A DNA stretch of 64,000 nt, taken from positions 13,979 to 77,978 of the forward strand of contig DASTIS010000230.1 in NCBI GenBank assembly GCA_035717365.1, given 5' to 3'. Position numbers and translations under genes: made by a program. Position 1 is the stretch's first letter, and every line of letters starts with the position of its first letter. This DNA is from 66-474 sp035717365. Its GTDB lineage: Bacteria; Pseudomonadota; Gammaproteobacteria; Xanthomonadales; Rhodanobacteraceae. The notes under the pieces were generated by a model, which was not told the origin of the DNA, did not search any database, and saw nothing but the letters and a program-made list of their open reading frames with translations. Shown here in pieces: positions 1 through 9,286 of the stretch.

Positions 1-1965
1 GGCCAGCGCCACCAAGTCGAGCACCAGTGCGATGCGGCCATTGCCGGTGATCGTGGCGCCGGCAATGCCGGGCAAATGCTTCAAGTGCGAGCCAAGCGGC
101 TTGACCATGACTTCCTCGCGACCGAACAACTCGCTCGCCAGCAAACCCAATTGCTGATGGCCCACGCGCACCACCACCACGTGCATGCGTGCGTCCACGC
201 TGGACGGCACGCCGGCCCCTCCCCAGGCGGCCAGGTCGCGGAGTGGCAGCGGTCGGTTGCGGTGCGCCACCACCACGCGCCCATCCAGCGAGCGCATCAG
301 CGACTTGTCCAGTTCGAACACTTCGATCACATTGGCCAGAGGCAGCGCCAGCGGGCGCTCGCCGATTCGCACCATCAACACGCGCATGATCGCCAGCGTG
401 AGCGGGATCGCGATGCGGATGGTGGTTCCCGTGCCCGGCGTCGATTCGATATCGATGGTGCCGCCGAGCGAGGCGACGTTGGTCTTGACCACGTCCATGC
501 CGACGCCGCGGCCGGAGATGTCCGAGATCTCGCTGCGGGTGCTGAAGCCGGGCCGAAAGATCAGGGCGTGACATTCGGCCGGCTCCAGCATGCGCGCCTG
601 CTCGGCGTTGATCAGTCCTTTTTCGACGGCTTTGCGGCGCAGCACGTCCGGATCCATGCCGCGACCGTCGTCGCCGATGCTGATCAGGATGCGTTCGCCC
701 TCCTGGCAGGCGCCGAGGGTCACCGTGCCCTGGCGCGGTTTGCCGGCCTGCTCGCGGGTGTCGGGATCTTCGAGTCCATGATCGATGGCGTTGCGCAACA
801 GGTGGATCAGCGGGTCGGCCAGCGACTCGACCAGGGTACGGTCCAGGTTGGTGTCTTCGCCGTGTTGCTCCAGTGCCACCTGCTTGTCGAGCTTGCGCGC
901 CAGATCGCGCACGATGCGCGGAAAGCGCTGGAACAGCCGCCCGATGGGCTGCATGCGCATGCGCAAGGCAGCCACCTGCAGATCGCCGGCGACACGGTCG
1001 AGATTGTTGACGGCCCGCTCCATCTCGCCATCGGCGCCGTGTGCGGTGAGGTTGGTCAGGCGGTTGCGCACCAGCACCAGTTCGCCGACGGCATTGACCA
1101 AGGCGTCGATGCGGTCGGTGTCCACGCGTACCGTGGTATCGGCGCGGTGCTTGTGGGTCGCGACCGCCTCGCCGGGCGGCGTGCGCGCCGTTGCGCCGGC
1201 GTTCGTCGGCGCGGCGCCGGCCGCTTGCGCAGGTGTGGCCACGGCGTGCGCGGCGTGGTCGATGCTCTTGCCGGGAGCACCGCCCTTGCCATAAATGGTG
1301 TCCAGCAGTGCCTCGAATTCGCTGTCGTCGATGCTGTCCGGGGCGGCGGTGGCCTGTGCGCCGGGCGCGCGGCCGTCGCCGTGCAGTTCGTCCAGCAAAT
1401 GTTCGAATTCCTCGTCGGAGACGCCGTCGCCGACGGAACCGGGGCCGTCGTCCGCCGCGGCGCTGCCGTCTGCCGTTGCCGCTTCATCGAGCATGGCGAG
1501 GAAGGCCGCTTCGACTGCGTCCGGCGGCTGTTCCGATCGGGGCAGCGCGGGGGTGGGCGCGACGGATGGCGCGGCATCGGCCGCAGGCTGCGCTTGCAAC
1601 TGCCGCATCAGTTCGGTCGATGCGACCGGAATGTCGCCACCGTTGCGCAGTGCCTCCATCATCCCCTGCAGTACGTCCAGTCCCTGCAGCAGGAGGTCGA
1701 TGTGCGGGGGTTGCAGCACGAACCGCTGGTTGCGCGCGTCGTTGAGCAATTCCTCGGCGTGGTGACACAGTTCCACCATCGGCCGGATCGCCAGAAAACC
1801 GGCACCGCCTTTCAGGGTATGGAAGGTGCGGAACACCGAATTCAGCAATTCGCCGTCGCGCGATTGCGTTTCGAGCCCGACCAACTGATCTCCGAGCGCG
1901 TCGAGCAGTTCCCCGGCCTCGACCAGGAACGCCTCCAGCACCTCGTTGTCCGTTGCCGTGGCCAT
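1..1965 (-). CDS. cheA: Chemotaxis histidine kinase CheA (C-terminal end beyond window)
   Basis: Hybrid-free chemotaxis kinase that autophosphorylates on an Hpt histidine and passes phosphate to CheY. The N-terminal Hpt domain contains TFHTLKGGAGF, with His49 as the phospho-acceptor. The C-terminal part reads through a CheW-like regulatory domain (NVIEVFELDKSLMRSL, later GIAGATITGNGRIALVLD). That is close to the normal end of a CheA, so only a few residues should be missing at the window edge. Residues 655 onward are not visible. A long, low-complexity linker rich in Ala, Pro and Thr separates Hpt from the dimerisation domain. The ATG at 1965 lies 8 bases after the cheZ stop, so it is the last visible gene of the fliA-cheY-cheZ-cheA block and is probably the flagellar chemotaxis kinase. 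A second cheA lies at 52.4 kb. Confidence 0.95.
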   Translation of the reverse strand, partial: MATATDNEVLEAFLVEAGELLDALGDQLVGLETQSRDGELLNSVFRTFHTLKGGAGFLAIRPMVELCHHAEELLNDARNQRFVLQPPHIDLLLQGLDVLQGMMEALRNGGDIPVASTELMRQLQAQPAADAAPSVAPTPALPRSEQPPDAVEAAFLAMLDEAATADGSAAADDGPGSVGDGVSDEEFEHLLDELHGDGRAPGAQATAAPDSIDDSEFEALLDTIYGKGGAPGKSIDHAAHAVATPAQAAGAAPTNAGATARTPPGEAVATHKHRADTTVRVDTDRIDALVNAVGELVLVRNRLTNLTAHGADGEMERAVNNLDRVAGDLQVAALRMRMQPIGRLFQRFPRIVRDLARKLDKQVALEQHGEDTNLDRTLVESLADPLIHLLRNAIDHGLEDPDTREQAGKPRQGTVTLGACQEGERILISIGDDGRGMDPDVLRRKAVEKGLINAEQARMLEPAECHALIFRPGFSTRSEISDISGRGVGMDVVKTNVASLGGTIDIESTPGTGTTIRIAIPLTLAIMRVLMVRIGERPLALPLANVIEVFELDKSLMRSLDGRVVVAHRNRPLPLRDLAAWGGAGVPSSVDARMHVVVVRVGHQQLGLLASELFGREEVMVKPLGSHLKHLPGIAGATITGNGRIALVLDLVALA

Positions 1966-1973
1966 GTTCGCGT

Positions 1974-2618
1974 TCAGAACCCGAAGTCGGAAAGCAGGCG
2001 GTCGACCTCGTCCTGGGTCGACACCGCTTGCACCCGGGGTTCGCCGCCGGACGTCGCACCGCTGATGGTTCCGGTCAGACGCACCAGTTCCAGCAGCGCG
2101 TGTTCGACCGTGTCGATGAACGCCGACACCCGCTGCAGCCGCTGGCCGGACAGGTCCTGCCAGGACTGCTGCTCCACCAGACGCGTGAAGTCATCCAGGC
2201 AGGCGCCCGCGAACTGCTCGGTGTCGCGCGCCAGTTGCAAAGCTCCAGATGGGTCGAGTGCGGCGGCCGCGGCAATCGCGCGGGCCTGCTCGCCCAGGCG
2301 CGAGGCCCGCGGGCGCAGTCGCTCGGCCATGGCCAGCGTTTCGTGCGCTGCGCCGGCGCTCATTGCCAGTGCCTCCTGCAGGCTCTGCCGTGCAAAAGGC
2401 GCACCGGCAGGCGGCTGCCCCGATTCCTGGGTGAGATGCACGATCGACTTGTGCAGGTCGCGCGTGAGGTGCCCGAGTGCGCGGAACAGGTCACTCTGGC
2501 GCCGCGCGAACAGGGCGTCCAGCGATGCCTCGAAGGCATCCGAGTCACGGGTCTCGAGCAGCGCGCGGAGCTCGGGCGGCAACGCGCGGGGGTTCAGGTC
2601 GGTGTTGGGTACGGACAT
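1974..2618 (-). CDS. cheZ: CheY-P phosphatase CheZ
   Basis: A 214-residue, mostly helical protein that dephosphorylates CheY-P and ends the motor-switching signal. It ends in DEVDRLLSDFGF, the acidic-hydrophobic CheY-binding tail typical of CheZ. The central segment has the QxWQDLSGQRLQRV pattern, which carries the catalytic Gln/Asp of the CheZ four-helix bundle. It sits 7 bases after cheY and 8 bases before cheA, the usual gammaproteobacterial order. It is the only cheZ in the window, so it would have to serve CheY from both chemotaxis clusters unless the second CheY acts as a phosphate sink. Confidence 0.94.
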   Translation of the reverse strand: MSVPNTDLNPRALPPELRALLETRDSDAFEASLDALFARRQSDLFRALGHLTRDLHKSIVHLTQESGQPPAGAPFARQSLQEALAMSAGAAHETLAMAERLRPRASRLGEQARAIAAAAALDPSGALQLARDTEQFAGACLDDFTRLVEQQSWQDLSGQRLQRVSAFIDTVEHALLELVRLTGTISGATSGGEPRVQAVSTQDEVDRLLSDFGF

Positions 2619-2625
2619 GTCGTTG

Positions 2626-3024
2626 TCAGCCGGCAGCGACCAGACGCTCGAAGATGCGTTCGATCTTTTCCTTGAGGGTGACGGCAGTGAACGGCTTGAC
2701 GATGTAACCGTTCACGCCGGCCTGCGCCGCCGCGATGATCTGTTCGCGGCTGTTCTCGGCGGTGACCATCAGTACCGGCAACGGTTTCAGCGCCGGATCG
2801 GCGCGGATCGCCCGCAAAAGATCGATGCCGGTCATCTCGGGCATGTTCCAGTCGGTGACGACGAAGTCGATGCTGCTGGCGCGCAGCACGGCCAGCGCGC
2901 TGTTGCCGTCGCCGGCCTCCTGGATGTTGGCACCGCTGAAGCCCAACTCACCCAGCAGGTTGCGGATGATTCGTCGCATGGTGGAAAAATCGTCCACCAC
3001 CAGGATCTTCATGTTCTTGTCCAC
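2626..3024 (-). CDS. cheY: Chemotaxis response regulator CheY
   Basis: Single-domain receiver that binds the FliM/FliN switch when phosphorylated. All landmarks are present: the acidic pair in LVVDDFSTM, the phospho-acceptor Asp in VTDWNMPEMTG (about residue 56), the conserved Thr in MVTAENS, and the Lys in IVKPFTA. At 132 residues it matches E. coli CheY closely at the N-terminus. The chosen start is a GTG at 3024, which gives the CheY-like lead MDKNMKILVVDD; an ATG four codons later (3012) is the alternative. It lies 19 bases after fliA and 7 before cheZ in the same operon. Confidence 0.95.
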   Translation of the reverse strand: MDKNMKILVVDDFSTMRRIIRNLLGELGFSGANIQEAGDGNSALAVLRASSIDFVVTDWNMPEMTGIDLLRAIRADPALKPLPVLMVTAENSREQIIAAAQAGVNGYIVKPFTAVTLKEKIERIFERLVAAG

Positions 3025-3043
3025 TCGCTTTCCCCGATATTCT

Positions 3044-3772
3044 TCAGGCGTTGTCCCGCCAGTCGTTCATGTGTGCGCGCAGCCGGACCACGGCCTGTCC
3101 GTGGATCTGGCAGACGCGGGATTCGCTGACGCCGAGCACTGCACCGATCTCCTTGAGATTGAGTTCCTCGTCGTAGTACAGCGACATCACCAGTTTTTCG
3201 CGTTCCGGAAGCCGCGTGATGGCTTCGGCCAGCGCCTCGCGCAAACCGTCGTCCTCCAGACCGTCGGATGGGCCGGGGCTGGCGGTGTCGGCGACTTCCA
3301 TCGCAACATCCCCGGTCTCCGGGCTCGAGAGGCTGAGGATCCGCGAACTCGCGGCGTCGGCCAGGATTTGGTTGTATTCGTTGCTGTCGATACCCAGCCG
3401 CCGCATGATCTCGGCGCCGTCGGCATCGCTGCCGGTCTCGTGCTCGACCTGGCGCATCGCCTCGGCCACTTCGCGGACCTTGCGATGCACCGAGCGGGGC
3501 GTCCAGTCGCTGCGGCGCAATTCGTCCAGCATCGCGCCGCGGATGCGGATGCCGGCAAACGTCTCGAAACTTGCCTCGCGTGTCGGCGTGTAGTTCCTTG
3601 CCGCTTCCAGCAGGCCGATCATTCCCGACTGGATGAGGTCCTGCACATCGACACTGGGCGGCAGCCGCGCCATCAGGTGATAGGCGATGCGACGCACCAG
3701 CGGCGTGTGCGCACGCACCAGCTCCTCGTCCGGTATGCGCTGGACTTGCAGGTATTCGGCGCTCGCGTTCAT
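3044..3772 (-). CDS. fliA: Flagellar sigma factor FliA (sigma-28)
   Basis: Alternative sigma factor directing RNA polymerase to late flagellar and chemotaxis promoters, held inactive by FlgM until hook completion. The 242-residue protein shows region 2 (DLIQSGMIGLLEAARNY, with FETFAGIRIRGAMLDELR in the -10 recognition part), region 3 (RSVHRKVREVAEAMRQVE) and region 4 helix-turn-helix (LNLKEIGAVLGVSESRVCQIH). Its ATG overlaps the flhG stop by four bases, so the two are translationally coupled. Eleven promoter-like sites of its class are listed elsewhere in this window, and its antagonist flgM is at 47.3 kb. Confidence 0.97.
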   Translation of the reverse strand: MNASAEYLQVQRIPDEELVRAHTPLVRRIAYHLMARLPPSVDVQDLIQSGMIGLLEAARNYTPTREASFETFAGIRIRGAMLDELRRSDWTPRSVHRKVREVAEAMRQVEHETGSDADGAEIMRRLGIDSNEYNQILADAASSRILSLSSPETGDVAMEVADTASPGPSDGLEDDGLREALAEAITRLPEREKLVMSLYYDEELNLKEIGAVLGVSESRVCQIHGQAVVRLRAHMNDWRDNA

Positions 3773-4665
3773 GCCGCTTGTGCTCCCCGGCCCATGCGGT
3801 GTTCCGCGAAGAATCCGATCCGGCCGTGCGCTTCGGGCGAGTTCTCCCAGTTATCGGCAGCCATCGCCAGTTTCTTGAACGCCAGGGCGGACGGGCTGCC
3901 CGGCCAGGCGTCGACGACGCCCATCTGGCGACGCACCGCGCGACGCAGGTACTCGTCGTGCGGGATCGCCCCGCACAACTGCAGGTTGACATCGAGGAAA
4001 CGCGTGGTGACGCGCTCGAGCTTCTCGAACAACTGGCGTCCGTGGCTGGCGTTGTGCACCATGTTTGCCACGACCTTGAAACGGCGCATGCCATGTTCGT
4101 GTGCGAGCACCTTGATCAGGGCGTAGGCGTCGGTCAGCGAGGCAGGCTCGTCGCAGGCCACCAGCAGGACGTCATCGGCGGCGACGCTGAACATCGAGAC
4201 GCTTTCGGAGATGCCGGCGGCGGTGTCGACGATCAGGAATTCGGGCGGCTGTGGATAATCGTCGAAGGCACGAATCACCGCCGCATACTCGGCGCGCGAC
4301 ATCCCCACCATGCGTTGCTTCCCGGAGGTGGCCGGCACCACCTTCAGCCCGTGTGCTGCCGGCAGCACCAGGTCGCCGAGGCCGCATTCGCCGGCCAGCA
4401 GTTTGGCGATGTTGCATTTGGGCTGCAGGCCAAGCAACACGTCCACGTTGGCCAGCCCCAGGTCGGCGTCCAGCAGCAGCGTGTCGCGCCCGGCCATGGC
4501 CAGCGCCAACCCGAGGTTGACGGCAACGCACGATTTGCCGACACCGCCCTTGCCGCCGGTCACGGCGATGACCCTTGGCCGCTGCTGAGGTTGCGCAGCG
4601 GGCGAGGCAAAAATATTGTTCTTGAGCGTCTGCATGATGCGGTCCAGACCTTCTGCCTGATTCAT
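3769..4665 (-). CDS. flhG: Flagellar number regulator FlhG (FleN), MinD-like ATPase
   Basis: ParA/MinD-family ATPase that limits flagellar number and, in FleQ-containing bacteria, restrains FleQ. The deviant Walker A is GGKGGVGKS at about residues 38-46. DADLGLANVD and the switch motif IVDTAAGIS follow. The 298-residue length fits the family. The start at 4665 (MNQAEGLDRI) was chosen because this lead precedes the P-loop at the usual distance. The open frame continues upstream of it, but only as antisense-like low-information sequence inside flhF. It follows flhF by 19 bases and overlaps fliA by four, reproducing the conserved flhF-flhG-fliA order. Confidence 0.96.
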   Translation of the reverse strand: MNQAEGLDRIMQTLKNNIFASPAAQPQQRPRVIAVTGGKGGVGKSCVAVNLGLALAMAGRDTLLLDADLGLANVDVLLGLQPKCNIAKLLAGECGLGDLVLPAAHGLKVVPATSGKQRMVGMSRAEYAAVIRAFDDYPQPPEFLIVDTAAGISESVSMFSVAADDVLLVACDEPASLTDAYALIKVLAHEHGMRRFKVVANMVHNASHGRQLFEKLERVTTRFLDVNLQLCGAIPHDEYLRRAVRRQMGVVDAWPGSPSALAFKKLAMAADNWENSPEAHGRIGFFAEHRMGRGAQAA

Positions 4666-4684
4666 GGTTGATGATTCCCTGCGC

Positions 4685-5923
4685 TCACGCCGTGGCGTAG
4701 GCCGCGCGTCCAAAACGCTCGGCCATGACCATGTCGGGGCTGGGCGGCCCGGCAGGATTACTGCGGGCGGCGGCGCGACACACCAGCCGGCGGACATCGG
4801 CGGCGGCGATGTCTTCCGGCACGCGCTGGCCGTCGGTGGTGAAGTCCAGTGCCAAGCGGTAGCGGAGCAGCACGGACAGTGCACCACCGAGCCGCGGGGC
4901 TTCGTCCAGCTTGGTGAGAACGCAGCCGCGCGGTCGCAGCGGCAGGTACGCGCGCGCGGCATCGTCCATGGCCTGCGCCTGGGCATTCGCAGCCAGCACC
5001 AGCGTGGCGCACATGCATGGTTGCGCCGCGCGCAGGATGTCCAGTTGACCCACCAGTTGTGGATCGTGTGCACCCATGCCGGCACTGTCGACCAGAATTG
5101 CGCGGCGATCGCGGAGTCGGACGAGCAGCGAACACAGTTCGCTGGCTTCGTGCACCTCGTACACCGGCACTCCCAACAGGCGCGCGTACTGACCGAGTTG
5201 CGCGCCGCCGCCGATGCGGTAGTGATCGGTGCTGACGAGCGCGACCTGGTCGACGCCGTAGTGCAACACCGCGTGCGCGGCGAGCTTGGCCACGGTAGTG
5301 GTCTTGCCGACGCCGGTCGGGCCGACCATGGCCGTGACGCCCTCGAGGTTGGACAGCTGACGGCCGCCGCTGGCCACGCGCTGCGAAATCAGGCCCAGGG
5401 GCAGGTAACGCGCCTGCTCGCTGCTCAACTCCGACGGTAGGTCGTCGGCCACGGCGCGTGCGATGTCGGGGTCGATGTCCATGCGGGTGAGCTGGCGCAG
5501 GACGCTGGCATGCATCGGGTGGCGCCGGTCCATGTCGTTCCACGCCAGGCTGGCCAGTTGTGTCTCCAGCATTTCACGCAGACTGCCCAGTTCCTGGCGC
5601 ATGTCGCTGATGAGCGGCGACGATTCCGGGGCGCCCGCGACGGGGCGCGTCAGCTGCGCCAACAGATCCTGGAGGTCGGGTTTGTTGGTACGCGCGGGGC
5701 GTGCCGCGGCTTCGCCGGCGGATGGCGCCGACGCCGTGGTGCCGGGCATCGCATGCACCGCTGCCTCGCGTACCAGGGCTTCGTCGTAATCGATGGCGGC
5801 GATGATCTCGATGCCCTCGTCGAGTCGGCGCGTGGACAGGATCACCGCGTCCGGTCCCTGTTCGTCACGAACCTGTTGCATCGCCTGGCGCATGCCTGCG
5901 GCCACAAATCGCTTGATCTTCAT
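4685..5923 (-). CDS. flhF: Flagellar placement GTPase FlhF
   Basis: SRP-family GTPase that marks the pole for flagellar assembly and recruits FliF. The 412 residues comprise a basic N-terminal domain (MKIKRFVAAGMRQAMQQVR), a variable Ala/Pro-rich linker (about 60-100), an N-type helical bundle, and the G domain. The G domain has GPTGVGKTTTVAKLA (P-loop about residues 201-209), LVSTDHYRIGG, ILVDSAGMG and the specificity motif LTKLDEA. Together with FlhG it argues for polar flagellation. The gap to flhA upstream is 109 bases, with no clear sigma-54 or sigma-28 site. Confidence 0.96.
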   Translation of the reverse strand: MKIKRFVAAGMRQAMQQVRDEQGPDAVILSTRRLDEGIEIIAAIDYDEALVREAAVHAMPGTTASAPSAGEAAARPARTNKPDLQDLLAQLTRPVAGAPESSPLISDMRQELGSLREMLETQLASLAWNDMDRRHPMHASVLRQLTRMDIDPDIARAVADDLPSELSSEQARYLPLGLISQRVASGGRQLSNLEGVTAMVGPTGVGKTTTVAKLAAHAVLHYGVDQVALVSTDHYRIGGGAQLGQYARLLGVPVYEVHEASELCSLLVRLRDRRAILVDSAGMGAHDPQLVGQLDILRAAQPCMCATLVLAANAQAQAMDDAARAYLPLRPRGCVLTKLDEAPRLGGALSVLLRYRLALDFTTDGQRVPEDIAAADVRRLVCRAAARSNPAGPPSPDMVMAERFGRAAYATA

Positions 5924-6032
5924 GGGTGATGATCCTTGTCCCTACCTGCAACGTATGTCTTGATGTGTCGTGAGATGTGCATGTCTGGAATCCAGTGCTT
6001 CTTGTGGCTACCGCTTTCCCGAGTTACGGGAT

Positions 6033-8135
6033 TCATCGCCCCAGCGCGGAAACAAGCCGCACGCGACGGTTGTCCGGCACCTCGTTGTAGGCCAGCACGT
6101 GCAGTGCCGGTGCGGCGTGGCGCGTGAAGCGCGCCAGCCATGACCGCAGCTGCGGCGCCACCAGCAGTACCGCCGGCTCGCCGGCCATTTCCTGGCGTTG
6201 CGCGGCGTCGGCGACGTTCTGCTGCAGCCGCTCTGCCAGCCCCGGTTCCACCGAGGCGCCGGCAGGACCACTGCCCTGGAGTGACTGGAGCAATATTTGT
6301 TCCAACTCCGGCGCCAGGGTAATGACCGGAATTTCGCTTCCCAAACCACTGATTTCCTGCACGATCTGTCGGCCGAGCGCAATGCGCACCATCGCCGTGA
6401 GCGCGCCGGATTCCTGACTCTGCGATGCGTGTTCCGCCAACGATTCGACGATCCCCCGCATGTTGCGGATGGGAACGTGCTCGGCCAGCAGGTTTTGCAG
6501 CACCTTCACCACCACGCCGAGTGCAAGGCGCTTGGGTACGAGGTCTTCGACGAGTTTGGGCGCTTCGGCGGAGAGCCGGTCCAGCAATTGCTGGACTTCC
6601 TGGTGGCCGAGCAGTTCGTGCGCGTGTGTCTGCAGGATCTGCGAAAGGTGGGTGGCGATCACGGTGGCTGCATCGACCACGGTGTAGTCCAGCGTTTGCG
6701 CGTGCTCGCGCAAACCGGGTTCGATCCACACCGCCTCGAGGCCGAATGCCGGGTCGCGCGTTGCGATGCCGTCTACATGGCCGTGCACGCGGCCGGGATT
6801 GATGGCCAGCAACCGCTCGTGGTGGACTTCGGCTTCGCCCACCGGCACGCCGAGAAGACTGATGCGGTAATGGCTGGCGCCGAGATCGAGGTTGTCGCGG
6901 ATGTGTACGGGTGGCACCAGGAAGCCCAGGTCCTGCGACAGCTTGCGGCGCACGGACTTGATGCGACCCAGCAATTCGCCACCCTGGTTGCGATCCACCA
7001 GCGGAATCAGGCGGTAACCGACTTCCAGGCCGATGGTGTCGACGGCGGTGACATCGTCCCAGCTCAGTTCAATTCGTTCGGCGGCAGGTACGGGCTCGGC
7101 GTCGGCCGCGGCGCTGGCGCGCTCCCGTGCGGCCTTCTCGGCGTCGCGCCGGCGACGGTCCAGCATCCAGGCGCCGCCGCCGCACAGGCCCCCGAGCAGA
7201 AGAAACGCGACGTTGGGCATGCCCGGAATCAGGCCCATCACGCCCAGCACGACAGCCGTGACCGCCAGCGCGCGCGGCTGTCCGAACACCTGCGCCAGCA
7301 CCTGCTTGCTCATGTCCTGCGAACGCGAGACGCGGGTCACGATCACCGCGGTGGCGACCGACAGCAGCAGCGCCGGGATCTGCGCCACCAGGCCGTCGCC
7401 GATGGTCAGCAACGTATAGGTATGCGCGGCCTCGCTGATGGACAGGCCGTGCTGCAGCACGCCCACCATGAAGCCGCCGACAATGTTGATCAGCAGGATC
7501 AGGATGCCGGCCGTGGCGTCCCCGCGCACGAATTTGGAGGCGCCGTCCATGGACCCGTAGAAGTCCGCTTCCTCACGCACTTCCTGGCGACGCTCGCGCG
7601 CTTGTTCCTGCGTCAGCAATCCGGCGTTGAGGTCGGCGTCGATCGCCATCTGCTTGCCCGGCATCGAGTCCAGGGTGAAACGCGCGGTCACTTCCGACAC
7701 GCGTGTGGCGCCCTTGGTGATCACCACGAAGTTGATGATCGTGAGGATCGCGAACACCACCAGGCCGACGGCGAAGTTGCCTCCGATCACGAACTCGCCG
7801 AAGGCTTCGATCACCTTGCCGGCGGCGCCGGGACCGGCATGACCATGCAACAACACCACGCGTGTCGAGGCGATGTTCAACGCCAGGCGCAGCAGCGTCG
7901 CGCCCAGTACGACGGTGGGGAATGCGGCGAATTCCAGTGGCCGCATCACGTACACCACCGCCAGCACGATCACCAGCGACAGCGCGATGTTGAAGCTGAA
8001 CAGCACGTCCAGCATGAAAGGCGGCAGCGGCAACACCACCATTGCCAGCAGCACCAGCATCACGATGGGCGCGCCGATCCCGCGCCTGCCGATGCGGCCG
8101 AATTGTTGGACGAGTGCCGGCGCGGCCATCTTCAT
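6033..8135 (-). CDS. flhA: Flagellar type III export gate protein FlhA
   Basis: Large export-gate subunit of the flagellar type III secretion apparatus. The N-terminal half carries about eight membrane segments and the family signature region around RFTLDSMPGKQMAIDADLNAG, the FHIPEP-type cytoplasmic loop. The C-terminal half is the soluble chaperone- and substrate-docking domain. The 700-residue length is standard. The ATG at 8135 overlaps the flhB stop by four bases; a second Met two codons in is possible. Together with flhB, fliP, fliQ, fliR and fliO, the whole membrane export gate lies in this operon. Confidence 0.97.
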   Translation of the reverse strand: MKMAAPALVQQFGRIGRRGIGAPIVMLVLLAMVVLPLPPFMLDVLFSFNIALSLVIVLAVVYVMRPLEFAAFPTVVLGATLLRLALNIASTRVVLLHGHAGPGAAGKVIEAFGEFVIGGNFAVGLVVFAILTIINFVVITKGATRVSEVTARFTLDSMPGKQMAIDADLNAGLLTQEQARERRQEVREEADFYGSMDGASKFVRGDATAGILILLINIVGGFMVGVLQHGLSISEAAHTYTLLTIGDGLVAQIPALLLSVATAVIVTRVSRSQDMSKQVLAQVFGQPRALAVTAVVLGVMGLIPGMPNVAFLLLGGLCGGGAWMLDRRRRDAEKAARERASAAADAEPVPAAERIELSWDDVTAVDTIGLEVGYRLIPLVDRNQGGELLGRIKSVRRKLSQDLGFLVPPVHIRDNLDLGASHYRISLLGVPVGEAEVHHERLLAINPGRVHGHVDGIATRDPAFGLEAVWIEPGLREHAQTLDYTVVDAATVIATHLSQILQTHAHELLGHQEVQQLLDRLSAEAPKLVEDLVPKRLALGVVVKVLQNLLAEHVPIRNMRGIVESLAEHASQSQESGALTAMVRIALGRQIVQEISGLGSEIPVITLAPELEQILLQSLQGSGPAGASVEPGLAERLQQNVADAAQRQEMAGEPAVLLVAPQLRSWLARFTRHAAPALHVLAYNEVPDNRRVRLVSALGR

Positions 8136-9283
8136 TGGCCCCTGTCGGGCAGCTGGTACGGACCGAGCAGCTGCGGGTCGATGTCCGGGTTGGGCGGTGG
8201 CGGCGCGTCGCCCGCTTGCGCGGCCGCGTCGCGCACGCGGAAGACATAGGCCAGGATCTGCGCGACGGCGACGTACAGCGCGGCCGGCACCTCCTGGCCG
8301 ATGCGCGTGGTGTGGTAGAGCGCGCGCGCCAGCGCTGGCGCCGAAACCAGCGGCACCTCGTGTTGCCCGGCGACGCCGCGGATGCGTGCGGCCACGAGGT
8401 CCAGCCCCTTGGCGACCACCCGCGGTGCGCGCATGCCATCGTCATATTTCAGGGCCACCGCAAAATGGGTGGGGTTCAGCACCACCACGTCGGCTTTCGG
8501 CACCGCTTCCATCATGCGCCGCTGCGCCATCTGCTGCTGCACGTTGCGCACGCGACTCCTGGTTTCCGGGCTGCCCTCCGTCTCCTTGTGCTCGTCGCGT
8601 TGTTCCTGGCGCGTCATGCGCATGCGCCGGGCGTAGTCGAAGCGTTGCCACAGCATGTCGGCAAGCCCCACCACTGCCAGCGCACCGCAGAACAGCAACG
8701 TCGCGCGGCCGATCACGTCCAGCGCGGTATCGATGCCGGCGTGCACGTTGCCGCGCCCCGTATCCAGCAATTCGACGCGCGACTGCCACAGCACCAGCGT
8801 CAGCACGCCGCCGATCAGCACCACCTTGAGTATCGATTTGCCGAGTTCGACGAGACCGCGCAGCGAAATCAGCCGCTTGAGGCCCTCGATCGGATTCAGG
8901 CGTTCCGGTTTCGGCACGAGCGCTTCGGTGCTGAACGCGAAGCCGCCGGCCAGCGCCGGCGCAAGCAGCGTCGCCAGCAACGCGACGCCGAACAGCGGCG
9001 CCAGCAACTTCAAAGCCTCGGCGCCGGCGGCCGTGGCCGCAGCGCCCATTGCCGCACTGTTGGTGGCCTGCGCTGGGCCGTAGGCGAGGCCGATGCGCAT
9101 GAGGTTGCGCAGGTGTTCGCCCAACCACGGACGCATCACCAGCAAGGTGCCGACGCTGGCCAGTGCGATCAGCGCCGCCGAGAGATCGCGCGAACGCGGG
9201 ACGTCGCCCTTTTCGCGTGCGTCGCGCAGGCGCTTCTCGGTAGCTCGTTCGGTGCGTTCCTGGTCGTCGTCGTGCTCGGCCAT
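8132..9283 (-). CDS. flhB: Flagellar export switch protein FlhB
   Basis: Export-gate subunit whose cytoplasmic domain autocleaves and then switches secretion from rod/hook to filament substrates after meeting FliK. The N-terminus has the typical QERTERATEKRLRDAREKG followed by four membrane segments. The self-cleavage motif NPTH is at residues 270-273, followed by the conserved FAVALKYDDGMRAPRVVAKG. Length is 383 residues. It sits 3 bases after fliR and overlaps flhA by four. A separate small gene at 50.2 kb encodes a stand-alone homologue of its C-terminal domain without NPTH. Confidence 0.97.
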   Translation of the reverse strand: MAEHDDDQERTERATEKRLRDAREKGDVPRSRDLSAALIALASVGTLLVMRPWLGEHLRNLMRIGLAYGPAQATNSAAMGAAATAAGAEALKLLAPLFGVALLATLLAPALAGGFAFSTEALVPKPERLNPIEGLKRLISLRGLVELGKSILKVVLIGGVLTLVLWQSRVELLDTGRGNVHAGIDTALDVIGRATLLFCGALAVVGLADMLWQRFDYARRMRMTRQEQRDEHKETEGSPETRSRVRNVQQQMAQRRMMEAVPKADVVVLNPTHFAVALKYDDGMRAPRVVAKGLDLVAARIRGVAGQHEVPLVSAPALARALYHTTRIGQEVPAALYVAVAQILAYVFRVRDAAAQAGDAPPPPNPDIDPQLLGPYQLPDRGQ

Positions 9284-9286
9284 GGC

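Noticed and set aside
76..3129. Very long plus-strand open frame opposite cheA, cheZ and cheY
   Set aside because: It is antisense to recognisable genes and is rich in His, Arg, Gln and Gly, as expected for the shadow frame of GC-rich coding DNA. Similar long shadows occur opposite flhA, fliI and flgK.
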